From Mariniphaga anaerophila (GTDB taxonomy: Bacteria; Bacteroidota; Bacteroidia; Bacteroidales; Prolixibacteraceae), in the NCBI RefSeq assembly GCF_900129025.1, contig NZ_FQUM01000006.1, positions 310,001 through 374,000 on the forward strand: 64,000 nucleotides of DNA, given 5' to 3'. Below, in pieces: positions 53,598 to 63,500 of this stretch (positions are counted from its first letter, which is position 1; every line of letters begins with the position of its first letter). Made by a program: the position numbers and the translations under genes. The notes under the pieces were generated by a model. It ran no database searches, was not told the DNA's origin, and worked only from the letters and a program-made list of their open reading frames with translations.

Positions 53598-53699
53598 CTA
53601 TCGTCCTCTCTTTGAAGTTAAAATCTTGTACATTACAATAGATGAAGTAACTAAACCTGCAAACGACGCTCCGAAAATTACAATTAATAAAGTTCCCAT
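53598..53699 (-). CDS. Candidate 33-residue membrane microprotein
   Basis: ATG at 53699 and stop TAG at 53600-53598 enclose 33 codons whose product is one hydrophobic helix (GTLLIVIFGASFAGLVTSSI) with a short basic end (KILTSKRGR), the profile of an inner-membrane microprotein with a positive cytoplasmic tail. A GAGAAAA stretch precedes the ATG. It lies in the gap between the two metalloprotease genes, on their strand. Short frames occur by chance, so this is a candidate only. Confidence 0.4.
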   Translation of the reverse strand: MGTLLIVIFGASFAGLVTSSIVMYKILTSKRGR

Positions 53700-53745
53700 T
53701 TTTTCTCAATTTTTATGATTAATAATTCTTATATATTCTCTCTCT

Positions 53746-56196
53746 CTAGTTTTTTACTATTTTGTTGGTAGCCACAATCTGGTTTCCACTGGTTATGTTT
53801 ACCATATAGATTCCCGGACTGACTCCCGATAAATCAATCTGTGCCCTCGACGAATAAAAAGGTTCAATACCTGTTTCACGACGAATAATTTTACCGTACA
53901 AATCAGACAGAACAATTTCTATCGGGGAATTTTGATCGGCCTCAAACCATTCTACATACAAATGGTTTTTTGCCGGATTAGGATAAACCTGGAAACTGCC
54001 TTCGGCAAACAGTTCTTCTGTGGCAGTCGTCATCTCCTGAATTTTTAGATTGTCGATAGCCCATCCAAAACCAACTACTGAATTATCGGAAGCCATTCTG
54101 AAACGAATTAATACCGTATCACCAGCTTCCAAACTTGTGCTTTGGGTAAGGTTAATTGTACGATTTACAAACAAACTTTCATGAGGTTGAGCTTCAGATG
54201 TGTTATTAGAAAAACCACTTTTGAAGGCAGTATACCAGGTATCATTTATTCCGGAATCGTACTCGTCGGTTAAAGGCAACCAACTGATTCCATTATCTTT
54301 ACTCGCTTCAATAACTACAAAGTCGCACAATTGTTGTTCCACTTCGCGGCTTCCAGGCTCTACCAAAACAACCTCGTCAAAAGAGAGCTGTCCGTTAGAC
54401 TGAACAACAACCGGATACTTAAGCTGAGCTACCAGGTTGAATTTCTCTTTTTCAAGAGCAGAAACCGGGTAGGGATTTTTTGTGTGCAAGAGGTTTCCTT
54501 CTATCCCGTTGAGCGATGAAATGCCAAAGTCCGAAACAATGAAGTCATTCTCTGCTCCATCAAAGTTGGTGGCATATCCGGAAACAGGTTCGTATATCGA
54601 GCCAACTTCTACCTTCTGAAAACCCATTGCAGGAAACATCCTTTTATTTCCCCTCGAAGAATTGTCAATGGCAATTATGCGGTACTCCAGCCTGTCTGTT
54701 GTTTCCATTTTATTCTGAAACTGTAATTTGCCTGTGTAGAGTCCACTCTGCTCTGTTTCGAGAGAAAAAGGCTCCTGCAAAACGCCATTAATTTTATATT
54801 CAACAGTTACCGATTTGATTCCCACATTATCTTTGGCTTCAGCACTCAATTCTACTTCAGAAACCGTTCCGGCAACAGCTTTTACCGGATTGTGAAACAG
54901 GTCAGGCACATAATAATCAGGGCCAATTCGCAACGTAAATTTCCGGGACGGAGCATCAGCCGGATTTCTAAATACGCGCCCTTCGTTTGTTTTTACTTCG
55001 ATGTAATAGTCAACTTTGCCGGTTGCGTAGTTAAGCTGCAATTTCCCTTCGAAATCAGACGCGCTTCCGGCTTGCGTTAAAACTGCCGCATTGGCTGTCG
55101 AAAAATTATCAGAAGAGTAAACTACTCTCACCGTTGAAAAATCTTCGTCAGAATCAGAAACCAAGCCCATTTCTACAGGAATTTCAGCAACCGCTTGTTC
55201 GATATCTTTTAACGGTTCAAATTCAAACTTAACAGAGCTCCATCCCAACTCAGCCAGAATTTGAATAGTAACTTCGCCCGGATTATGAATCGCCTCTCCT
55301 TTTCTTGCGGAAGGCGTCATCAGACTGTTTTCTTCGCCATACTGATAACCTTTGAGGTGATATATACTGGAGCCTTCATTCCAAACTTCCGGAGCAAATA
55401 TCCAGTCAATTGTGTTGTACTGTTCAGCAGAGCCGGTCTGGCAAAATTTCAGATTGTCTGAGGTAAGCTGCTTGTGCAAATCGTACGACGGGCTTTCAAA
55501 CAATGATTTGTCTGCAATTTTCTGGTTCTGATAATTAAAAATATAGTGGTCGTAAATGCTGGGCAAATTGCTTTCGCTATAGAAAAACCCTTTACCGCCT
55601 GAATCTTTCAAAAATCCGGAAAATCCAAGTCCATGTGTAACTTCATGAAGAACTGAGCTCACAAAATCGTACTTGTTAGATGGCGTATTTCCATCAGTTC
55701 CAAAATACCAATTTATCTTATTATTAAACTGACAAATAATATCCGCTTCACTGCCATTTAGATCTTTACCCGTAAGTTTTTCAGCCAAAGCAACCGGATA
55801 AAAAGTATCGCGCAACGGCGCACCGCTAAAATTCCGGTAAAAAACAGAAGGCCTGCCTTCTGCCAATACATTTACGCCCATATCTTCCCAGTATGCATCC
55901 AACTGAATGGAAACCGAAGAAACAAGCAGTGATTCCCAAATGGAAATGGCATATTGAAAAGCTTGTTTTGCTTCTTCCGGAAAATTATGATAGGTAACCT
56001 TAATGGATGATTGCGATACTTTTGATGATTTCAGTTGCCTGAACTCTTGCGGAGGGGCAACATATATTTTGTTAACTTCTTCCAGTGCAATATTAATAAG
56101 GCTTTCGCTTTGGGCTGTAGTTCCTTTAAAGCTTCCCTGTGCCCAAGTATTGCCTGTCACAAAAACCAAAAAAGCTATTTGAATTAACCACCGCAT
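53746..56196 (-). CDS. T9SS-exported HExxH metalloprotease, second copy
   Basis: An 816-residue paralogue of the gene at 51.0 kb: signal peptide (about 1-19), zinc motif HEVTHGLGFSG (184-194), Met-turn-like LMTPSARKGEAIHNPGEV, the same Ig-like middle (EVELSAEAKDNVGIKSVTVEYKING), a jelly-roll region, and a sorting domain from VYPNPAKNHLYVEWFEADQN to ATNKIVKN. Both copies share the YAISI and GTDG(N/D)TP segments, so they arose by duplication. They are exported by the type IX system and probably digest protein. A histidine kinase is divergent on its 5' side. Confidence 0.85.
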   Translation of the reverse strand: MRWLIQIAFLVFVTGNTWAQGSFKGTTAQSESLINIALEEVNKIYVAPPQEFRQLKSSKVSQSSIKVTYHNFPEEAKQAFQYAISIWESLLVSSVSIQLDAYWEDMGVNVLAEGRPSVFYRNFSGAPLRDTFYPVALAEKLTGKDLNGSEADIICQFNNKINWYFGTDGNTPSNKYDFVSSVLHEVTHGLGFSGFLKDSGGKGFFYSESNLPSIYDHYIFNYQNQKIADKSLFESPSYDLHKQLTSDNLKFCQTGSAEQYNTIDWIFAPEVWNEGSSIYHLKGYQYGEENSLMTPSARKGEAIHNPGEVTIQILAELGWSSVKFEFEPLKDIEQAVAEIPVEMGLVSDSDEDFSTVRVVYSSDNFSTANAAVLTQAGSASDFEGKLQLNYATGKVDYYIEVKTNEGRVFRNPADAPSRKFTLRIGPDYYVPDLFHNPVKAVAGTVSEVELSAEAKDNVGIKSVTVEYKINGVLQEPFSLETEQSGLYTGKLQFQNKMETTDRLEYRIIAIDNSSRGNKRMFPAMGFQKVEVGSIYEPVSGYATNFDGAENDFIVSDFGISSLNGIEGNLLHTKNPYPVSALEKEKFNLVAQLKYPVVVQSNGQLSFDEVVLVEPGSREVEQQLCDFVVIEASKDNGISWLPLTDEYDSGINDTWYTAFKSGFSNNTSEAQPHESLFVNRTINLTQSTSLEAGDTVLIRFRMASDNSVVGFGWAIDNLKIQEMTTATEELFAEGSFQVYPNPAKNHLYVEWFEADQNSPIEIVLSDLYGKIIRRETGIEPFYSSRAQIDLSGVSPGIYMVNITSGNQIVATNKIVKN

Positions 56197-56507
56197 TGTA
56201 CTGATATTTAGTTTTACAAATCATGAGCTAAAGTACAGCATGACAGGGCTACAGGCTAAAATCTATTGCTGAAATGGGACGGGGCGATTTGCTGAAAATG
56301 CGTAGGAATTTTACTGACTGCAAGTCAGCTTAAGTTACTGATTGCGAGTTAATGCTTATCCAGCCGCAACTTTTATTCTACTTTTTATACTTTTATATTC
56401 AATCTATCACAAAAAAAGTGATACTTTTGTGTAAGTTGAAGTTATTAGTAATCAACAGGTTTTATTAGTGTATTTCCAAAACATTAAATCAGTTCGGAGG
56501 ATGCCCA
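56197..56507. promoter_or_regulatory. Divergent regulatory region before the two-component pair
   Basis: A 311-base gap with no gene. It holds a direct repeat, TTACTGACTGCAAGTCA at 56311-56327 and TTACTGATTGCGAGTTA at 56335-56351 (period 24, 14 of 17 identical), the first containing the perfect palindrome CTGACT-GCA-AGTCAG (56314-56328). A second palindrome, TATCAC-A7-GTGATA (56405-56423), abuts a -7 element TACTTTTG at 56422-56429. An unusually good Shine-Dalgarno, GGAGG at 56496-56500, precedes the kinase ATG. Confidence 0.5.
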
Positions 56508-58028
56508 ATGAAAAAAATCCTTGCAATAGACGACAATGAGATAAATTTGGTACTGTTAAACCAAATCATAAAACTGTATTACTCTGATTATGTTTTTTTG
56601 CAGGCAACCTCGGGGAAAGAAGGTATTGATATAGCAGTTAAAGAAAAGCCCGAAATCGTTTTGCTTGACATTTTAATGCCAGAGATGGACGGATATGAGG
56701 TTTGTGCACGGTTAAAAAACAACACCGTTACCCAACATATTCCCATATTAATGATTTCGGCCCTGGGGCAAAATCCCATTGAGCGTACGAAGGGATTAAA
56801 TGCCGGTGCCGATGCCTTCATTTCAAAGCCTTTCAGCCAGGATGAACTTCGCGCACAAATAGACGTGGTTCTGCGTATAAAAAAAGCAGAAGACCTGCTT
56901 CGTAAGCGAAACGAAAGCCTCGAAGTGCTGATTAAAGACCAGACTACAAAATACCTGCAGAGCGAGGAGCGATATTTGCAAATTTCAGAACATGCGCTGG
57001 AGTTTTACTGGGAGGTCGATTCCAAAGGTATATTCTCATACGTAAGCCCGGTTATCGAAAAAATACTTGGCCAGAAGCCCGATGATATTATTGAAAAGAT
57101 AGATTATAAAACACTTTTTCAGCTCAAATCCGACAAAGAAAAAGTTTCTGCCATTGAAGAAAGCTTTCACAACCAATCCGGATTCAACGATTATGAAATT
57201 GAACTCGAAGCAAACGGGAAAGACAAACTGTGGCTATCTGTAAGTGGTTTTTCAATTTTCAATAAAAAGGACGAATTCTACGGAGTTCGCGGAGTTTGTT
57301 ACGACATAACAACACGCAAGCAAGCCGAAATTGCATTAAAAAAGAGCTTAAAAAAAATAAAGAATTACCAAAAAAAGCTGAAGAAGCTGAACACCGAACT
57401 CACTCTTGTTGAAGAAAAAGAGCGCCGAAGAATTGCAGAAAACCTGCACGACAGCCTCGGGCAAACTCTTTCTCTCGCATTCATAAAACTCTCTTCCATT
57501 GCAAACGAGGAACTTCCTCCCCAGGCAGAAAAAGTTTTCAATGAAATATCAGGACTTCTAAATAAAGCCATTTCCGAATCACGCACGTTAACTTACGACC
57601 TCAGCCCGCCTATTCTATACGAACTGGGACTAGTCCCGGCTTTTAAATGGAAACTGGAAGAAGTTGAGGACAAGCAAGGACTAAAAACTGTATTAATCGG
57701 CGAAGATCAAAAAATTGAGATAAAAAAGGAATACAACATTTTCCTGTACCGGATTGTTACCGAGTTACTCAACAACGTAATCAAGCACTCTCAGGCAGAT
57801 TTGGTTGAGCTGGAAATAAAAAAAGAGAAAAAATATTATTATATTACAGTTCGAGACAATGGTGTTGGTTTTAAAAAACAGCTGAACAAGAAAGCAAGCC
57901 TCGAAGGAGGTTTCGGCCTTTTAAGCATTACTGAACGGCTCGACAGCATAAAAGGACATTTGGAAATAGATTCAGCCATTGGAAAAGGAACCAGCGCAAC
58001 AGTAATTATACCAACGAGCGAAGGTTAA
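56508..58028 (+). CDS. Hybrid REC-PAS-HisKA_3 sensor histidine kinase
   Basis: A 506-residue cytoplasmic kinase with an N-terminal receiver domain (phospho-Asp54 in LLDILMPEMDG, about 1-125), a PAS domain (about 150-270), a short coiled coil, and a HisKA_3 domain with phospho-His314 in RRRIAENLHDSLGQT, followed by the HATPase domain (NVIKHS, DNGVGF, GFGLLSITERL). No membrane helix is visible, so the signal is intracellular or passed through the receiver domain. The NarL-type regulator lies 5 bases downstream and is the expected partner. A receiver domain in front of the kinase suggests a relay input. Confidence 0.9.
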   Translation: MKKILAIDDNEINLVLLNQIIKLYYSDYVFLQATSGKEGIDIAVKEKPEIVLLDILMPEMDGYEVCARLKNNTVTQHIPILMISALGQNPIERTKGLNAGADAFISKPFSQDELRAQIDVVLRIKKAEDLLRKRNESLEVLIKDQTTKYLQSEERYLQISEHALEFYWEVDSKGIFSYVSPVIEKILGQKPDDIIEKIDYKTLFQLKSDKEKVSAIEESFHNQSGFNDYEIELEANGKDKLWLSVSGFSIFNKKDEFYGVRGVCYDITTRKQAEIALKKSLKKIKNYQKKLKKLNTELTLVEEKERRRIAENLHDSLGQTLSLAFIKLSSIANEELPPQAEKVFNEISGLLNKAISESRTLTYDLSPPILYELGLVPAFKWKLEEVEDKQGLKTVLIGEDQKIEIKKEYNIFLYRIVTELLNNVIKHSQADLVELEIKKEKKYYYITVRDNGVGFKKQLNKKASLEGGFGLLSITERLDSIKGHLEIDSAIGKGTSATVIIPTSEG

Positions 58029-58033
58029 AAAAT

Positions 58034-58681
58034 ATGGCAACAACAGTACTAATTGCAGACGACCACCAACTTTTCAGAGAAGGGTTGGTAAACTTAATTT
58101 CTTCGGCTCCGGATATTGAAGTAATAGCCGAGGCCAAAGATGGCAAAGAAGCAACAGAAAGAGCAAAAAAAATTAACCCCGAAGTAGTTCTAATCGATAT
58201 CGGAATGCCTGTAATGAACGGTATTGAGGCAACCCGAATCATCAAAAAAGATAATCCAAAAATAAAGGTCATTGCGGTTTCCATGCACTCTGACCGGCAA
58301 TTTGTGAAAGGTGCACTCGAGGCAGGAGCTGACGGATACCTGCTAAAAAACTGCACATACAGACAACTTATCGATGCCATCCAATCCGTAATATCAGGAA
58401 AAAAATACCTGAGTGACGATATCACAGAAATGGTTATTCAGGGATACCTCGACCCGGAAGACGATACTCCCGAAGGACAGGTAGATCTCTCGGAAAGAGA
58501 ACTGGAAGTACTTAAGCTTTATGCCGAAGGAAAATCAACCCGGGAAATTTCCGAAAAACTTTTCATCAGTGTAAAAACAGTTGGAACACATAAACAACAC
58601 ATTTTCGAAAAACTCGGATTAAGCAGCAATGCCGACATGGTTAAATACGCCATAAAAGAAGGCCTGATACAACTGCATTAA
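58034..58681 (+). CDS. NarL/LuxR-family response regulator
   Basis: A 215-residue regulator: a receiver domain with phospho-Asp55 in VVLIDIGMPVMNG and Lys in LLKNCTYRQL, and a C-terminal LuxR helix-turn-helix (about 150-210) with LSERELEVLKLYAEGKSTREIS and KTVGTHKQHIFEKLG. It is translated 5 bases after the kinase gene, so phosphotransfer from His314 is expected. The target genes are unknown; the operator-like repeats upstream of the kinase could be its own binding sites. It faces the M28 peptidase gene tail-to-tail. Confidence 0.93.
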   Translation: MATTVLIADDHQLFREGLVNLISSAPDIEVIAEAKDGKEATERAKKINPEVVLIDIGMPVMNGIEATRIIKKDNPKIKVIAVSMHSDRQFVKGALEAGADGYLLKNCTYRQLIDAIQSVISGKKYLSDDITEMVIQGYLDPEDDTPEGQVDLSERELEVLKLYAEGKSTREISEKLFISVKTVGTHKQHIFEKLGLSSNADMVKYAIKEGLIQLH

Positions 58682-58692
58682 AAATACCGGCA

Positions 58693-60162
58693 CTACAAGT
58701 TTTCATCATTGGCAACACCTAGTACGCCGAGATAAATCAACTTGGCGGCATCTTCCATAATTTCAGGAGTGAGTACATCTGTTTTATCCAACGGATGGTG
58801 ATAATACACCGGATGTACAGAATTACTAGTCCACAACGAAAAAGTTGCTATTCCCGCATTTTCAAATATTGATGCATCGGAGCGGGGACGCCCATAATTT
58901 TTTCGCTGTTCTGAAGCTTTCATTTCCCGGTGCAGGTAATTTTTATTCACCTGTTCGAAATGACGAAACAACCCAGGAAAAGTCTTCCCGTTGGAAACAA
59001 AAAAACCTGTTCCATTCCCAACCATATCAAGGTTAATCATCATTAATGTTTTATCAACCGGGAAAAGTAGATTGCTTACATAATACTTGCTCCCATACAA
59101 CCCGCACTCTTCGCCACCAAACAGAATAAACAGGACAGAACGCTTTGGTTTTACGTCGGATTGAGCCAGCGCCTTTGCTGCGCCCAAAATATCTGCTACT
59201 CCCGAGCCGTTATCCAGTGCGCCAGGAAACGTTTCACCCAAATATCCTTGTCCGTCCAGGTGACCGCCAACAATTATCACTTCGTCTTTCAAAACAGGAT
59301 CACTCCCCTCAATTACCCCAACCACATTGCAGGATTCTGCCATGGGAAAATGTTTTGTCTCTGCGGAAATTGTTACTTGCTGACCCGTATTTAAAGCAAA
59401 TGAAAACGGCTCCATCGTCCCTAGCTTCTTCTTTACTTCATCGTAATTTTTCCCTGAATCGGAGAATAGTTGCTGAACAACTTTTTTGTCGATATGCGCA
59501 TAAATAAAATTCTCAAGATGAATTGTATTTGGATTGGCTGTTTTTCCTGCATACAAAAGGCCTGCAGCGCCATGAGCCAATGCATTTTCAAGTTTATAGC
59601 GATGATAGGCATACGGCGTCCATTTTACCTGAACAGTATCGTTTTTTGTGTACGGAACACCAGATTCCAGAATTACTATTTTCCCTTTGACATCAACATT
59701 CTCATAACTATCGTACCCCAACTCCAAAGCAGTAATTCCAAAGCCTACGTAAACCAACTCACCAGTTACCGTTCCCGATGCCGAATTTGAACCCGGGAAA
59801 TAGTCATCAGGAAATGAATACTGCGTCTCCTTCGAATCAAAAGAGTAGGACAGACTTCCGGTAGAATATACTTCTGTAAAAGCGTTAGGAAAACGCTGGA
59901 AATAACTTCCTTTGTTAGCCGGAAGAATTCCCCATTCTGAAAATTTATCGGCACACCACTTTGCCGCCTCAAGATACTCGGGAGAACCCGACAAACGTCC
60001 TTTGTACTTTTCTGAACTCAACTCTTCGACAAACCCAAGTATTTCGTGACTGGAAATCGAGTGAAACCCATTGAGCAGGGCTTTATCTTGTTCAGGTTGT
60101 GCAGAAGCGGTGTACAACAGCATCAAAAAAGACAGGAACAGTATTTCTGTTTTGTATTTCAT
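58693..60162 (-). CDS. M28-family zinc aminopeptidase, secreted
   Basis: A 489-residue protein with signal peptide MKYKTEILFLSFLMLLYTASA, starting at the ATG at 60162; the upstream ATG at 60192 lacks signal-peptide character. A PA (protease-associated) insert is visible at about 130-240. The M28 catalytic set lies in IIVGGHLDGQGYLG (His, Asp), GALDNGSGVADILGAAKAL (Asp), LFGGEECGLYGSKYY (Glu, Glu) and NLDMVG (Asp), and the last His is in the HPVYYHHPLDKTD end. It removes amino acids from peptides outside the cytoplasm. Confidence 0.9.
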   Translation of the reverse strand: MKYKTEILFLSFLMLLYTASAQPEQDKALLNGFHSISSHEILGFVEELSSEKYKGRLSGSPEYLEAAKWCADKFSEWGILPANKGSYFQRFPNAFTEVYSTGSLSYSFDSKETQYSFPDDYFPGSNSASGTVTGELVYVGFGITALELGYDSYENVDVKGKIVILESGVPYTKNDTVQVKWTPYAYHRYKLENALAHGAAGLLYAGKTANPNTIHLENFIYAHIDKKVVQQLFSDSGKNYDEVKKKLGTMEPFSFALNTGQQVTISAETKHFPMAESCNVVGVIEGSDPVLKDEVIIVGGHLDGQGYLGETFPGALDNGSGVADILGAAKALAQSDVKPKRSVLFILFGGEECGLYGSKYYVSNLLFPVDKTLMMINLDMVGNGTGFFVSNGKTFPGLFRHFEQVNKNYLHREMKASEQRKNYGRPRSDASIFENAGIATFSLWTSNSVHPVYYHHPLDKTDVLTPEIMEDAAKLIYLGVLGVANDENL

Positions 60163-60505
60163 CTCATTAAAATTGTACGTTTTCAAATGCATTTATCTCA
60201 TTCTATCGTTTATCTCAAGGGTATTCGATAGAATTCGCAAGCTCATTTCGATGAAACTTCCATGATTCCAATTGTGCTTGTTTGTGAAGCATAGTTGCAT
60301 AGTCCCTTCATCTGTATATTGCTTTTCAAAAATAAAAAAGATAACCGGCTACCCCAATATTTATATAAAAGAATACTGGCATAAATCCGGCATCAAAGCA
60401 AATAAATCCCTGTTTTTATGCAAAGCGACTACAGGACAAGATAAAAAAAAGGCTGCCCTTTTTAACCGGACAGCCTTTCTTTTTAAAACTACGATTTCAA
60501 AGAAA
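60163..60505. other. Gene-free gap between M28 gene and TonB receptor
   Basis: This 343-base stretch contains no convincing gene; short open frames in it run into the receptor gene. It ends with the bidirectional hairpin described separately. No repeat or regulatory palindrome was noticed. Confidence 0.5.
60451..60475 (-). terminator. Hairpin terminator of the Oar-like gene
   Basis: GGCTG-C-CC pairs with GG-A-CAGCC across a loop of nine bases, with one mismatch. On the minus strand it is followed by eight T, 30 bases after the receptor stop codon; a T-rich run on the plus side makes it bidirectional. Confidence 0.75.
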
Positions 60506-63500
60506 TCAGAAGAAATAACGAATACCTACCTGCAGTTGCCAGCACTGGTTGTAGTTGTAGTAGGTAGAATATGTTTCTGACAAATAGCTGCCATCATCTT
60601 TTTTAACCATTGAGAAGCTGGGCACATTATTGGCGTCAACATCTTCGAACTTCAAAATCTGTCCGTTGTTAGCCGAATACATGTCTTTTTCGACACCCCA
60701 TTTGCTGTTCAACAGGTTTCCGAAGTTCAGGAAGTCGAGGCTAAACTGCAAAGTATTGGTTGTACCACCAACTTTAAAATAGTATTCACGAGAAAGGCGC
60801 AGGTCGAATTGATGAACCCAGGGAGCCCGTGCAGCATATGCTTCAGCATATTCGCCTTTGTGGTTTTTCAGGTATTTATCCTGTTCTACAAACTTAAAGA
60901 AAGCGTCTTCGTCTTCAGCGCTAACAAACTTAACTTCACCTTTTTCTTTCGGAATGTAAATCAGGTCTGTTGCATATCCGTCGTCATTCATGTCGTTCGC
61001 GTAAGTAAAACTGTAACCGCCGGCAGAATATCCGGAATAGAACAAATTAACAATTGTAGAAGATTTCATTTTGTTTGCCCAAGGAATTCTGTACGAAACA
61101 GAAGCAATTGCTTTGCTCGGCACAACATATTGCGAACGCTGAACTGCCGGCAAGTGCGGTCCGTTAACCTGAATAAGACCGTTGTATGCAGATGCTGCAT
61201 TACTTCCGGGCATGCCAGAAATTTCTTTAGACTCGGTGATGGTGTAAGCAGCCATCAGGTTCAAATCTTCAACAGGCTCGGCAGTAACTGTAATGTTACC
61301 AATTGCACCCCAGCCCTCGCTGTTGTTTGTCAACACGTAAGCATTTTTCGAGTTGTAGCTAATACCGGAAGGATAAATATACCTGTCATCCGGGCCATTA
61401 AAACGCTGCCATGTATTATCAGGTTCTTTCAGGTCGTAATTTTTCAGCATTACTCCGTTGATGTTTTTGGTGTAAATACCTTCAACGGTAACTGTCATCG
61501 GGAATGAAACTGGCACTTCGTAGTCTAAAGCCAACGAGCTCTTCCACACCTGAGGCATTTTAAAATCAGGGTCAATTGCATTAATATCACGTGGCAAAAC
61601 ACCTTGTTCCGGAGAAATGGTGTTAGGCAGATTAAGCCTTTCAATCATTTCATTAACGTCAGTTATCATCGGACCGGCCAAGCCTGCTAAAACAGCTGCA
61701 TCGGCTCCCTGGGGATTGACAACTACGTTGCCCTGTGAATCGTATTTAGTAACTGCAGCGTAACTACCCTGCACCATTCCTGAGTTAGTAGGCATATTAG
61801 TGAAGAATACCAACGGAAGCCTTCCGGCAAAAATACCTGTACCTCCACGGAGTTTCAGCGTCTGGTCACCCTTTGCATCCCATGTAAAACCAACTCTGGG
61901 TGAAAGCTGAACTTTTGCAGTTGGCCATTCGCCGGTATCAATTTTTTTACCGCCAAAGTCCAGTTCGTAAATAGCATTGTTCCGGATGATATTATCTTGA
62001 TATTTCAGGTAATCGGCCCGAATACCATATGATAATTTAAACGCAGGAGTGATGTTCCATTCATCCTGGGCATAAACTCCAATCTGGTTAAAAGCAACTT
62101 CAGCTGCCGGGTTCTTTTCCCCGTCGTAACCATAAGTAAGAGCAAAGTCTCTTGGCGCTGCCTGGTTCAGAAAATCATCGATACTTGCATAACGATAGTA
62201 TCCTGTTCCGTTTCGCATATAAGAGTTGTTGGCCATTTGGTATTCGAAACTTGCACCTGCAGTAATCTTGTGGCTACTCAGGTAGAAAGTCATGTTGTCA
62301 ATTACAGTAAACGTATTATTGTTTACCCCGTTATTCCAGGTAAACAGTTCGTAACCAGCCGAAATGTAAGGTTCAAGAATCTGACTTGCATCTTCTCTTA
62401 CTCCCGCCATAATATCAATAAACGGAAACGGAGAAGATTCAGAACCGCGCATATCTTTTATTTTAGAATATGTGGTCAAAAACTGGTTTGAAACCTTGTC
62501 GGAAATACGGCTGTTTAAATCCAAAGAGAATGAATTTACAATATTGTCCATGGAATAAATGGAGTTAGAGAAAGCCATGGAATATTGCGAAATACGATTC
62601 ATCGCTCTGTTACGGAAACCTGCATCGGTTGAATTACCATTTGTGCCGTTCCATGCCTGGTTTTTGGTGTAGTTGTAACGCAGGCTTAACTTGTTTGCGT
62701 CGTTAATATTCCAGTCGATGCGGGCCAAAAGTTTGCGGTTGCTTTCGTCAGCCGGATAGCTGTCGTATGATCCGGGATCATATCCGTAATTATCGATTAA
62801 GTGTTTTCTTACTCTTTCCATATCGGAAACACTTGCACGCGAAAGCATTTTCTTTTCATCCATAACGCCATCTTCAGACGGTCTCCAGGTTACAACCTGC
62901 CCGGGGCGCACTTCGTATTCGCCGTTAACAAAAAAGAACAATTTGTTTTTAATGATAGGGCCACCCAGGGTAGCACCGTATGTTGTCCTTGATTCTTTAT
63001 CGCGTTCGCCAAAATCCTGATCACCAATACTGTTACCCCTCATGTTCTGATTGGTAAAATAAGTGTAGGCCGAACCTTTAAATTTGTTGGTTCCCGATTT
63101 GGTAATTGCATTAATACCTCCACCAATAAAGTTAGTCTGGCGCACATCAAACGGAGCAACTACTACCTGAACTTCTTCAATGGCATCCAACGAAATTGGG
63201 TTTCCTCCACCGGGCAGCCTTGAGCTCAATCCGAAGTTGTTGTTAAAGTTTGCACCATCCACGGTAAAGTTTGTGGAACGGCCATCGCCTCCGGCAAAAC
63301 TCATCCCGTTGGCGTAGGGCGAAATCCGTGCAATGTCAGAAATACTTCTGTTGATGGTTGGCATAGCAGTCATCTGCTCATTTGAAATGTTGGTTGTTGC
63401 ACCGGTTTTATCGGTTTGAAAAGCAGAAGCTTTTCGTCCTACCACCAAAATTTCACCAACATCAACCGTACTTTCCGCCAAAGTAGCATCCAGCACAAAT

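Noticed and set aside
60809-61507. A 232-residue plus-strand frame
   Set aside because: It lies wholly opposite the Oar-like receptor gene; composition reflects that gene's codons.
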